NCBI GenBank assembly: GCA_017987055.1
Contig: JAGNUJ010000028.1
Coordinates: 1 to 15,896, forward strand
DNA: 15,896 bases
Source: Giesbergeria sp.
GTDB taxonomy: Bacteria; Pseudomonadota; Gammaproteobacteria; Burkholderiales; Burkholderiaceae_C
Direction: 5' to 3'
Shown here one piece after another: positions 7,792 through 15,896 of the stretch (position 1 is its first letter; each line of letters begins with the position of its first letter). A program made the translations under genes and the position numbers. The notes under the pieces were generated by a model. The model was not told where the DNA came from and did not search any database. It saw nothing but the letters and a program-made list of their open reading frames with translations.

Positions 7792-8949
7792 ATGAGCACT
7801 TTGCAAATTAGTCTGGCCATCATTGGCGTCGTTTTATTGACCCTTATCGTGGCTTACAACGCTTGGACTGCACGGCGCAATGCGCCCAAAAAAGCCCGGC
7901 CAGCGCAAGCCCCGCGCGATTCTGAGCAAGCGCTGCGCCACGAGCCAGCGTTTGACGGCGCGGGTCACCCTTCGGTAGCGCCGCCGCCCGACAGCATCCA
8001 CTCCATGTTTGATGTCGAGCCAGAACTGGGCTATGGGGCACAGGCGCAGGACCAGCGCAAGGGTGCCGACTCGCATGACTCGCATGATTCGCACCACCTG
8101 TCCGTGCCAGCGCATCTGCCTGAGCGCCGCTCGGGTTTGGATCCGTTGATTGACGCCATCGCGCCGCTGCAAGCCGATCAGCCAGTCTCTGGCGAGGCCG
8201 CGCTGGCGGCGATGCCGCCCACGCGCCGCGTCGGCAGCAAGCCGTTTGGCATTGAGGGCTTTAACGAGACCTCTCAGCTGTGGGAGCGGCCTTTGGGCGG
8301 ACAGCGCTATCGGCTGTTTCAAGCCGGCGTGCAGCTGGCCAACCGCACCGGCGCGCTGAACGAAATCGAGTATTCCGAATTTGTCATCAAGGTTCAAGCG
8401 TTTGCCGATGCCATCAATGCAGCGCCCGATTTTCCGGACATGCTGCACGAGGTCGCCCGGGCGCGCGAGCTGGACTTGTTTGCCAGCGAGCACGATGCGC
8501 AACTGGCCTTTGTGCTGCGCGCGCGCCGCGCCGCTTGGAGTCCCGGTTATCTGCAGCAAAACGCCACCCGCATGGGCTTTGTGGCCGGGGTTTTGCCCGG
8601 GCGCATGGTGCTGCCGGCCAGCGCGCCGGGTGTGCCGCCGCTGCTCAATTTGATGTTTGACGCGCAGGCCGCCGCCACCGACGACATGGACCAGTCGGCG
8701 ATTCGCGACCTGCTGATCAGCTTGGACGTGGCCCAAGTGCACCGCAGCGAAAAGCCGTTTGCCCGTCTGCGCGAAATCGCCGTGGTGCTGTGTACCCACA
8801 TGGACGGCGTGCTGTGTGACCAGCACGGTACGCCGTTGCCCGCGATGGCAATGGAGCCGATTGCCAGCGATTTGGAACTGCTCTACGACAAGCTCGACAG
8901 CCGCGATTTGGCCGCTGGCTCGCCGCTGGCACGGCGGTTGTTCAGCTAA
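7792..8949 (+). CDS. zipA: Cell division protein ZipA (FtsZ-binding membrane anchor)
   Basis: ZipA tethers FtsZ filaments to the inner membrane at the division site. The 385-residue product starts with a single N-terminal membrane helix (about residues 4-24) followed by a basic stretch (RRNAPKKARP), then a long Pro/Ala/Gln-rich linker with low-complexity His/Asp/Ser repeats (about 93-101). The C-terminal domain (about 235-385), with YSEFVIKVQAFADAINAAPDFPD just before it, fits the ZipA C-terminal FtsZ-binding fold as found in Burkholderiales, where it is much diverged from E. coli. Context supports the call: E. coli zipA also sits next to ligA. Here the gene follows smc by 16 bases and its TAA stop abuts the ligA ATG with no gap, so the three genes should be co-transcribed. 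No Shine-Dalgarno sequence is evident. On sequence alone the name would be moderate; with context it is strong. Confidence 0.9.
   Translation: MSTLQISLAIIGVVLLTLIVAYNAWTARRNAPKKARPAQAPRDSEQALRHEPAFDGAGHPSVAPPPDSIHSMFDVEPELGYGAQAQDQRKGADSHDSHDSHHLSVPAHLPERRSGLDPLIDAIAPLQADQPVSGEAALAAMPPTRRVGSKPFGIEGFNETSQLWERPLGGQRYRLFQAGVQLANRTGALNEIEYSEFVIKVQAFADAINAAPDFPDMLHEVARARELDLFASEHDAQLAFVLRARRAAWSPGYLQQNATRMGFVAGVLPGRMVLPASAPGVPPLLNLMFDAQAAATDDMDQSAIRDLLISLDVAQVHRSEKPFARLREIAVVLCTHMDGVLCDQHGTPLPAMAMEPIASDLELLYDKLDSRDLAAGSPLARRLFS
8068..8094 (+). repeat. 9-base tandem repeat in the zipA linker
   Basis: Three direct copies of a 9-base unit: GACTCGCAT, GACTCGCAT and GATTCGCAC. They encode Asp-Ser-His three times in the disordered linker of ZipA. 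The unit is in frame, so gain or loss of a copy would only change the linker length. Confidence 0.85.
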
Positions 8950-11049
<2,100 letters not shown>

Positions 11050-11122
11050 GATAGACAGTTCGTTGCAGGCAGTGTCCACGGTATGTGGCATGGTTGCGTT
11101 TTTAGCCTAATGAAAGATGACG

Positions 11123-11431
11123 ATGAGCAAAGACATTACTGACGTTTCTAGTACCCAAAACGAGCTCGAAAAACTGGTCTCTGACCTGCGTGGTTTGTTG
11201 TCCAGCCGCGATTTGGACAGCGTGCCTGAAATCAAAGTGCTGCGCCAGCGCTTGGATGACGGCATGCACAGCGTGCGCGACGCCGCTGTCAACGCCGCCC
11301 AAGACGCTGCCCGCCAAGCCCGCGACGCTGCCCGTTTGGCCGACCGCTACGCCCACGATGAGCCATGGCGCGTTGCCAGCGCCGCCGTGGTGGTGGGTGC
11401 TTTGGTTGGCTTTTTGCTGGCACGTCGCTGA
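11123..11431 (+). CDS. DUF883-family small membrane protein (ElaB/YqjD type)
   Basis: A 102-residue protein of the DUF883 family. E. coli members ElaB, YqjD and YgaM are C-tail-anchored inner-membrane proteins; YqjD has been linked to ribosome binding in stationary phase. Here the N-terminal three quarters are charged and helical, with NELEKLVSDLRGLLSS and an Ala/Arg-rich amphipathic stretch (DAARQARDAARLADRY). A short basic patch then precedes one C-terminal membrane helix ending GALVGFLLARR, the family hallmark. Two ATGs are possible: 11117 and 11123. GAAAG at 11112-11116 lies 6 bases from the second and touches the first, so 11123 is preferred. The gene sits 73 bases after ligA and 21 bases before the holin-like gene, making a small cassette like yqjD-yqjE-yqjK. 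The family call is strong; the exact role here is unknown. Confidence 0.88.
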   Translation: MSKDITDVSSTQNELEKLVSDLRGLLSSRDLDSVPEIKVLRQRLDDGMHSVRDAAVNAAQDAARQARDAARLADRYAHDEPWRVASAAVVVGALVGFLLARR

Positions 11432-11452
11432 CCGACGGGTTACGGCATCGCT

Positions 11453-11848
11453 GTGAACTGGATTTCTCTGCTCGGACTGGATGCCTTGGTTGCGCGTTGG
11501 CGCGCTACTGGGGCTGAAGGCGTTTTGGCTGCGCAAGACCGTTTGGAATTGGCGCAGCTGGAGTGGCAACAGCAAAAGCGCCATTGGCGCCAATTGCTGG
11601 CGCTGGCCTTGACCGTAGCGGCGTTGACAGTGCTGTTCTTGGTGGTGCTGTCGCTGGCGTTGATTGTGCAGTTTTGGGATACACCTGAGCGCACTTTGGT
11701 CGCATGGTTGCTGACCGGCGCATGGCTGTTGTTGTGGATGCTGGCCGTTGCTGCGCTGATTTTTGTCGCCAAACGCGGCGGCGGTGGCTTTGGTTTGACG
11801 CGGCGCGAGCTGCGACAAGACTGGATCGATATCAAGGAGGGCTTTTAA
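11453..11848 (+). CDS. Holin-like/YqjE-family inner-membrane protein
   Basis: A 131-residue protein with two predicted membrane helices (about residues 46-71 and 80-105) joined by a short loop (FWDTPERT). A charged amphipathic N-terminus comes before them and a basic C-terminus (KRGGGGFGLTRRELRQDW) after. This layout matches the YqjE proteins, which profile searches often label as a phage holin family. No other phage gene is nearby, so a lysis role is unlikely. The gene begins with GTG and has no clear ribosome-binding site. The next gene's ATG overlaps its TAA by 1 base (TAATG). Position between a DUF883 protein and a YqjK-like protein supports a conserved three-gene membrane module. Biochemical function is not known. 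Confidence 0.85.
   Translation: MNWISLLGLDALVARWRATGAEGVLAAQDRLELAQLEWQQQKRHWRQLLALALTVAALTVLFLVVLSLALIVQFWDTPERTLVAWLLTGAWLLLWMLAVAALIFVAKRGGGGFGLTRRELRQDWIDIKEGF
11834..11840 (+). promoter_or_regulatory. Strong Shine-Dalgarno sequence of the YqjK-like gene
   Basis: AAGGAGG lies 7 bases before the ATG at 11848 and inside the end of the holin-like gene. It is the only near-perfect ribosome-binding site I noticed in the window, and it fixes the start of the small downstream gene. Confidence 0.85.
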
Positions 11849-12153
11849 TGGCTGCTTCGCCTCCACTGCCGCCTACGCCAGAGCAACAAGCCGTGCTCTA
11901 TCGCATTGCCGCTCAGCGCGCTCGTTTTTATGAGCGCCGCGAGTTGCGCGCCCAATACCGTGCGGCGGTGCGGGCTCAGCAAGGGCTGCCGCCTGATGCC
12001 TCGGTTGCCATGCGCGCTGGCGCGTTTGCCCGCCAGCACCCGCTGGCGCTGGTCGCTGCGGCGGGTGCGGTGTATGCGATTGGCCCCAAGCGCTTGTTGG
12101 GCTGGGTTAGCACGGCGCTGCCGATTTTGGTGCGTTTGCGCGCTTTGCGTTGA
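11848..12153 (+). CDS. Small YqjK-like membrane-associated protein
   Basis: A 101-residue basic protein. An N-terminal Pro-rich start leads to a charged helix rich in Arg, Ala and Gln (QQAVLYRIAAQRARFYERRE). The C-terminal third is hydrophobic, with HPLALVAAAGAVYAIGPKRL and a final WVSTALPILVRLRALR that could form one or two short membrane segments. This pattern, the size and the position after DUF883 and YqjE-like genes match YqjK of E. coli, though sequence identity looks low. A strong ribosome-binding site and the TAATG junction define the start; a longer open frame upstream (from 11704) overlaps the holin-like gene and is rejected. The hairpin terminator begins 27 bases after the stop, so this is the last gene of the run. 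Confidence 0.75.
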   Translation: MAASPPLPPTPEQQAVLYRIAAQRARFYERRELRAQYRAAVRAQQGLPPDASVAMRAGAFARQHPLALVAAAGAVYAIGPKRLLGWVSTALPILVRLRALR

Positions 12154-12179
12154 TGGCCGCGCTGTAGTCGCTCCAAACC

Positions 12180-12219
12180 AAAAAGGGCTGCTGGTGATGT
12201 GTACCAGCAGCCCTTTTTT
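12180..12219. terminator. Bidirectional intrinsic terminator
   Basis: A perfect 16-base-pair stem is formed by 12180-12195 (AAAAAGGGCTGCTGGT) and 12203-12218, with a 7-base loop GATGTGT. The 3' arm ends in TTTTTT, giving the U-tract for the plus-strand run. On the minus strand the complementary arm gives TTTTTGG, so it can also stop pyrD, whose stop codon lies 23 bases away. It lies between convergent genes, as expected. Confidence 0.93.
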
Positions 12220-12242
12220 ATATTGGGATGGTTTCTACTTAT

Positions 12243-13328
12243 TTACGCCATCGTTTTGATGGCCCGCGCGGCTCGGCTTGGCAGGCTGGGGCCTTCGTAA
12301 ATCAGACCGGTATAAATTTGCACGACGTCAGCGCCGGCGCGGATTTTGCTCACCGCGTCTTGCTCACCCATGATGCCGCCGACACCAATAATCGGAAAGC
12401 GGCTGCCCAGCGCGGCACGCAGTTGGCGAATCACTTGGTTGCTGGCTTCCAGTACCGGCGCACCGCTCAGGCCGCCGGTCTCGTTGGCGTGGGGCTGGCC
12501 TCGCACCGCCTCGCGGCTGATGGTGGTGTTGGTGGCAATCACGCCATCCATGCCGTGGCGCTGCAGGGTGGCGGCAATCACGCTCACCTGCGCCTCGTCT
12601 AAGTCGGGGGCAATCTTGACAAAAATCGGTACCCGGCGTGGCGTGTGGTTGCCTTTGCTGTCAGTTTTTGTGTATTGCTGTTGCAGTACTTCACGCCGCT
12701 GGGCAATCGCGCCCAGCAAGCCGTCCAGCGCTTCATCGCTTTGCAGTGCGCGCAGGTTTTGCGTGTTGGGTGAGCTGATGTTGATGGTCACGTAGTCCGC
12801 GTGCGGATACACGCCGTCCAAGCAGGTCAGGTAGTCGCTGGTGGCGTTTTCGATCGGCGTAGCGGCGTTTTTACCAATGTTGAGGCCCAGCAGCATCGGG
12901 TGGCGGCGCTTGTTTTGGCTGCGGAAGGTGGCCTGCTGCACGTTGCGCACAAAGGCGTCTAAACCGTCGTTGTTAAAGCCCAGCCGGTTGATCAGCGCGC
13001 GGCTCTCTGGCAGGCGGAACATGCGCGGCTTGGGATTGCCGGGTTGCGCTTTGGGCGTGACGGTGCCGACTTCGACAAAGCCAAAGCCCATCGCGCCCAG
13101 GGCGTCGATGCAGCGGGCGTTTTTGTCCAAACCAGCAGCCATGCCGACCCGGTTGGGAAAGGTCAGGCCAGCCAGCTCGATCGGGTCGTCGATGGTTTCG
13201 TGGCACCAAGCCCATTGCAGCGGCGAGCCTTGGCCGCGCGCCATCGCGTTCATGGTGAAGTCGTGGGCGGCTTCGGCGTCCATGCCAAACAAAAACCGGC
13301 GGGTGAGGGCGTAAGGGATCAGTGACAT
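12243..13328 (-). CDS. pyrD: Class 2 dihydroorotate dehydrogenase (quinone) PyrD
   Basis: PyrD oxidises dihydroorotate to orotate, the fourth step of pyrimidine synthesis, passing electrons through FMN to the quinone pool at the inner membrane. The 361-residue length and the N-terminal helix region ([20 protein letters not shown], 5-24) mark the membrane-associated class 2 form. Key elements are AAGLDKN (64-70), [16 protein letters not shown] (87-102), NRLGFNNDG (114-122), the active-site NISSPNT with likely catalytic Ser186, KIAPD (238-242), NTT (267-269) and the FMN-phosphate site GVGGI (315-319). [14 protein letters not shown] (276-289) is the usual loop. The ATG directly follows a palindrome in the 36-base gap to divergent rpiA, and no Shine-Dalgarno sequence is visible. 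The gene ends at a shared hairpin terminator. Confidence 0.98.
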   Translation of the reverse strand: MSLIPYALTRRFLFGMDAEAAHDFTMNAMARGQGSPLQWAWCHETIDDPIELAGLTFPNRVGMAAGLDKNARCIDALGAMGFGFVEVGTVTPKAQPGNPKPRMFRLPESRALINRLGFNNDGLDAFVRNVQQATFRSQNKRRHPMLLGLNIGKNAATPIENATSDYLTCLDGVYPHADYVTINISSPNTQNLRALQSDEALDGLLGAIAQRREVLQQQYTKTDSKGNHTPRRVPIFVKIAPDLDEAQVSVIAATLQRHGMDGVIATNTTISREAVRGQPHANETGGLSGAPVLEASNQVIRQLRAALGSRFPIIGVGGIMGEQDAVSKIRAGADVVQIYTGLIYEGPSLPSRAARAIKTMA

Positions 13329-13352
13329 GGGGATAATTCAGAATTCATCCCC
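13329..13352. promoter_or_regulatory. Imperfect palindrome between divergent pyrD and rpiA
   Basis: Outer arms GGGGAT (13329-13334) and ATCCCC (13347-13352) enclose an inner perfect palindrome AATTC-A-GAATT (13335-13345), with one extra base at 13346. The element fills two thirds of the 36 bases between the two start codons and touches the pyrD ATG. It also contains GATAAT (13332-13337), a good -10 hexamer for rpiA, although no matching -35 is present. It may be an operator, a promoter core, or a hairpin in the pyrD leader. The symmetry is seen; the function is inferred. Confidence 0.5.
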
Positions 13353-13364
13353 TGATTCTCCCCC

Positions 13365-14054
13365 ATGAGCACACCTTCTCTCCTGACACAAGACGAACTC
13401 AAGACGCTGGTCGGCCAAGCTGCGCTGCAATACATCACTCCCGGCGACATCGTTGGCGTGGGTACTGGCTCGACAGTCAACAAATTTATCGATGCACTGG
13501 CCACTATCAAAGACCAAGTCCGCGCTGCCGTTTCTAGCTCGGTTGCCAGCACTGAGCGCCTGCAAGCCATCGGCATCCCGGTGCTCGATGCCAATGAGGT
13601 CGAAAGTCTGGCGGTGTATGTTGATGGCGCTGACGAGATCGACGGCCAAGGCCACATGATCAAAGGCGGTGGCGCCGCTTTGACGCGCGAAAAAATTGTC
13701 GCCGCGTTGGCACAGCGCTTTATCTGCATTGCCGACGAGTCCAAGCGCGTCGAGGTGTTGGGACGTTTTCCGCTGCCGGTGGAGATCATTCCGATGTCGG
13801 CCAAGCAAATCGCCCGCCGCTTTGCTGCCCAAGGTGGCCAGGCCGTGCTGCGCTGCAAAGACGGCCAGCCGGTGGTCACTGACAACGGCCAGCACCTTCT
13901 GGACGTGACGGGTCTGTCCATTACCGACCCGTTGGCGTTTGAGTCAGAAGTCAGCCAATGGCCGGGCGTGGTGACGGTCGGTGTGTTTGCGCACCAAAAG
14001 GCCTCGGTCTGCCTGCTGGGAACTGCCCAAGGTGTGCAGACGCTGGTGTATTGA
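13365..14054 (+). CDS. rpiA: Ribose-5-phosphate isomerase A
   Basis: RpiA interconverts ribose 5-phosphate and ribulose 5-phosphate in the non-oxidative pentose phosphate pathway, feeding nucleotide synthesis. The 229-residue protein has the full set of family motifs: the phosphate loop GVGTGSTV (31-38), SSVAST (58-63), the active-site DGADEID (87-93), and [12 protein letters not shown] (100-111), in which Lys100 and Glu109 correspond to E. coli Lys94 and catalytic Glu103. ADESK (132-136) and PVEIIPM follow. Length is close to E. coli RpiA (219). It diverges from pyrD across 36 bases. Both genes serve nucleotide supply, so joint control is possible. No Shine-Dalgarno sequence precedes the ATG. 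The stop lies 18 bases from the stop of convergent rlmB, with no hairpin terminator between them. Confidence 0.98.
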   Translation: MSTPSLLTQDELKTLVGQAALQYITPGDIVGVGTGSTVNKFIDALATIKDQVRAAVSSSVASTERLQAIGIPVLDANEVESLAVYVDGADEIDGQGHMIKGGGAALTREKIVAALAQRFICIADESKRVEVLGRFPLPVEIIPMSAKQIARRFAAQGGQAVLRCKDGQPVVTDNGQHLLDVTGLSITDPLAFESEVSQWPGVVTVGVFAHQKASVCLLGTAQGVQTLVY

Positions 14055-14072
14055 GCGCCTGCATTTCGCTAT

Positions 14073-14822
14073 TTAGCCGCCGCGCTGGCGCAGTGCCTCG
14101 TACAAACACACGCCGCTGGCGACTGACACGTTCAGGCTCTCGACCGCACCCTTCATCGGGATGCTGACCAAAGAGTCGCAGGTTTTGCGCGTCAGTTGGC
14201 GCATACCGTCGCCCTCAGCGCCCAGTACCAGTGCGACCGGGCCTTTCAGGTCGGCTTGGTACAGGGTTTGCGGCGCGTCGTCGCTGGTGCCGATGATCCA
14301 AATGTTGCGCTCTTTCAGCTCGTTGAGCGTGCGCGCCAAGTTGGTCACCATGAAATAGGGCATGGTCTCGGCCGCACCGCTGGCCACTTTGGCCACGGTG
14401 GCGTTGATGCCGACCGCGTGGTCTTTGGGCGCAATCACCGCGTGCGCGCCAGCGCCTTCGGCCACGCGCAGGCAGGCTCCTAGGTTGTGCGGGTCGGTCA
14501 CACCGTCGAGCACCAACAGCAGCGGCTGGTCGATGCCCGCGGCTTCGAGGTCTTCGAGCAGTTCGTCGAGCGAGGTGACTTGTGCCACCGCTTCAACGCG
14601 CGCCGCCACGCCTTGATGGCCGTGGCTGCCGGCGAGTTTGGCAATGCGCACGCTGTCGGCTTCGATCAGGCGAGCGCCGGCTTCGCGGGCGCGGTCGAGA
14701 AACTGGCGCATCCGCGCATCGCGGCGCGTCACTTCGTAGTAAATCTCGATGATGGATTTTGGGGCGGTCTTGAGACGCACGCCCACGGCATGGAAGCCGA
14801 AAAGGACTTTGGGGGAGGACAT
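14073..14822 (-). CDS. rlmB: 23S rRNA (guanosine-2'-O)-methyltransferase RlmB
   Basis: RlmB methylates the ribose of G2251 (E. coli numbering) in the peptidyl-transferase loop of 23S rRNA, using S-adenosylmethionine. The 249-residue protein has an N-terminal substrate-binding domain (about 1-75), beginning with VLFGFHAVGVRLK, and a C-terminal SPOUT methyltransferase domain with a trefoil knot. Motif 1 is DGVTDPHNLGACLRVAEG (106-123) with Asn113 and the likely catalytic Arg119. Motif 2 is LVLGAEGDGM (198-207). Motif 3 is IPMKGAVESLNVSVASG (221-237). This set distinguishes RlmB from other TrmH relatives, and the length equals that of close homologues (E. coli 243). GGAGGACATG appears only on the opposite strand, so it does not serve as this gene's ribosome-binding site. 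In many proteobacteria rnr precedes rlmB; here sstT diverges from it instead. Confidence 0.95.
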   Translation of the reverse strand: MSSPKVLFGFHAVGVRLKTAPKSIIEIYYEVTRRDARMRQFLDRAREAGARLIEADSVRIAKLAGSHGHQGVAARVEAVAQVTSLDELLEDLEAAGIDQPLLLVLDGVTDPHNLGACLRVAEGAGAHAVIAPKDHAVGINATVAKVASGAAETMPYFMVTNLARTLNELKERNIWIIGTSDDAPQTLYQADLKGPVALVLGAEGDGMRQLTRKTCDSLVSIPMKGAVESLNVSVASGVCLYEALRQRGG

Positions 14823-14973
14823 GGGGCGCGATTATCCGGGCTTTACTGCTGGCAGTTGTGCAGTGGCTCACCTGGGGCGCTGCAAGGGTTAGCGCTGGCT
14901 TGGCCAATGGCGACACCTAAAATTGCATTTTCACAGGCGCTGCAGCTGGTGCCGTTACCTGAGTTTCTTCTCC

Positions 14974-15896
14974 ATGATTTTGAATCCCCTGCTGAGTTGG
15001 GCCAAGCGCACCAGCTTGGTCACGCAAATTGTGATTGGCCTGCTCGTTGGCATCGCCTTTGCCGTGTTGTGGCCAGCGGCCACGCCCAAGGTGGCTATTT
15101 TGGGCACGCTGTTTATTGCGGCGCTCAAGGCCGTCGCGCCGGTGCTGGTGTTTATTTTGGTCATCGCTGCCATCAGCAACCACCAGCCGGGTCAGGCCAC
15201 ACACATGCGTCCGGTGTTGGCGCTGTATTTGATCGGCACGTTGACGGCGGCTGTCGTTGCTGTCACCGCCAGTCTGTGGTTCCCCTCCACTTTGGTGTTG
15301 CAAGGCGCTGCCGAAGCCGCCAGCGCGCCGATGCGCATCCAAGACGTGCTGCTGACGCTGTTGATGAACGTGGTCGATAACCCGGTGCGGGCGCTGATGA
15401 ATGCCAATTACGTCGGTATCTTGGCTTGGGCGGTCGGCATTGGCATGACCTTGCGCCACGCCAGCGCCGGAACGCGCGCGCTGATGGTCGATTTATCGGC
15501 CAGCATCACCACCGTCATTCAGTGGGTGATTCGCTTTGCGCCGCTGGGCATTGTCGGTTTGGTGGCCAGCACCTTTGCCGAGGCGGGCGAGCAGGCGCTG
15601 TGGGGTTACGCCCATCTGTTGGCAGTGCTGATTGGCTGCATGGTGTTTGTGGCGTTGGTGGTCAATCCGCTGATTGTGTTTGTCATGCTGCGCAACAACC
15701 CCTATCCGCTGGTGTTTACCTGCCTGCGCGAAAGCGGCGTCACCGCCTTCTTTACGCGCAGCTCGGCCGCCAATATTCCGATCAACTTGGCACTGGCCAA
15801 GCGGCTCAATTTGAACGAGGACACCTACAGCATCGCCATTCCGCTGGGCGCGACCATCAACATGGCCGGTGCGGCCATCACCATCAGCGTGCTGTC
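14974..15896 (+). CDS. sstT: Na+/serine-threonine symporter SstT, N-terminal part
   Basis: SstT imports serine and threonine with sodium across the inner membrane and belongs to the dicarboxylate/amino acid:cation symporter family. The first 307 codons are present; the frame is open to the right edge. Several hydrophobic helices are evident, with [19 protein letters not shown] and [19 protein letters not shown] near the start. Strong family markers are [41 protein letters not shown] and WGYAHLL. The re-entrant serine-rich motif is [22 protein letters not shown], a little before the right edge, followed by [16 protein letters not shown] for sodium and substrate binding. The start gives the N-terminus [12 protein letters not shown], in line with E. 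coli SstT. No Shine-Dalgarno sequence is clear. The 151-base gap to rlmB holds TAAAAT at 14918-14923, a possible -10 with no good -35. Confidence 0.95.
   Translation, partial: MILNPLLSWAKRTSLVTQIVIGLLVGIAFAVLWPAATPKVAILGTLFIAALKAVAPVLVFILVIAAISNHQPGQATHMRPVLALYLIGTLTAAVVAVTASLWFPSTLVLQGAAEAASAPMRIQDVLLTLLMNVVDNPVRALMNANYVGILAWAVGIGMTLRHASAGTRALMVDLSASITTVIQWVIRFAPLGIVGLVASTFAEAGEQALWGYAHLLAVLIGCMVFVALVVNPLIVFVMLRNNPYPLVFTCLRESGVTAFFTRSSAANIPINLALAKRLNLNEDTYSIAIPLGATINMAGAAITISVL

Noticed and set aside
7834..8826. A 330-residue minus-strand open frame opposite zipA
   Set aside because: It is a shadow of the zipA gene in GC-rich DNA and shows no family features.
11453..11848. Holin-like protein as evidence of a prophage
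   Set aside because: No lysin, integrase or structural phage gene is near. The neighbours match the chromosomal YqjD-YqjE-YqjK set, so the holin label is a family-name artefact.
14487..15380. A 297-residue plus-strand open frame spanning the rlmB start and sstT start
   Set aside because: It runs antisense through conserved rlmB motifs and out of frame through sstT, both of which are secure genes.

Overview
The window is GC-rich, densely coded chromosomal DNA. It most likely comes from a betaproteobacterium of the order Burkholderiales, probably near the Comamonadaceae. The grounds are the smc-zipA-ligA gene order, the protein character throughout, and short elements built around AATAGCT that recall the small intergenic repeats of that family. 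This placement is an inference from remembered patterns, not from a database search.

Positions 1-3790 (minus strand) hold a tripartite drug-efflux operon: a MarR-type regulator, a NodT-type outer-membrane lipoprotein channel, an EmrA/HlyD-type periplasmic adaptor, and the start of a DHA2-family MFS pump that runs off the left edge. The last three genes overlap by 4 bases at each junction. Two overlapping inverted repeats sit just upstream of the regulator and are likely its operator. A 436-base intergenic stretch (3791-4226) follows, with a repeat-like element and a possible smc promoter.

Positions 4227-12153 (plus strand) hold smc (chromosome condensation), zipA (divisome anchor) and ligA (NAD-dependent DNA ligase), packed with 16-base and 0-base gaps. 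They are followed by three small membrane-protein genes resembling the YqjD-YqjE-YqjK set (a DUF883 protein, a holin-like protein with two membrane segments, and a YqjK-like protein). A strong hairpin terminator at 12180-12219 serves this run and the opposing pyrD gene.

Positions 12243-15896 hold housekeeping genes: pyrD (minus) and rpiA (plus), which diverge from a 36-base gap filled by an imperfect palindrome; rlmB (minus), convergent with rpiA; and the start of sstT (plus), a Na+/serine-threonine symporter cut by the right edge.

I see no CRISPR array, rRNA or tRNA gene, transposase, phage module or recognisable defence system. The points most worth a second look are the palindrome between pyrD and rpiA, the repeat-like segment inside the 5' end of ligA that resembles the element upstream of smc, and the MarR operator region. 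None of these amounts to a clearly new system.
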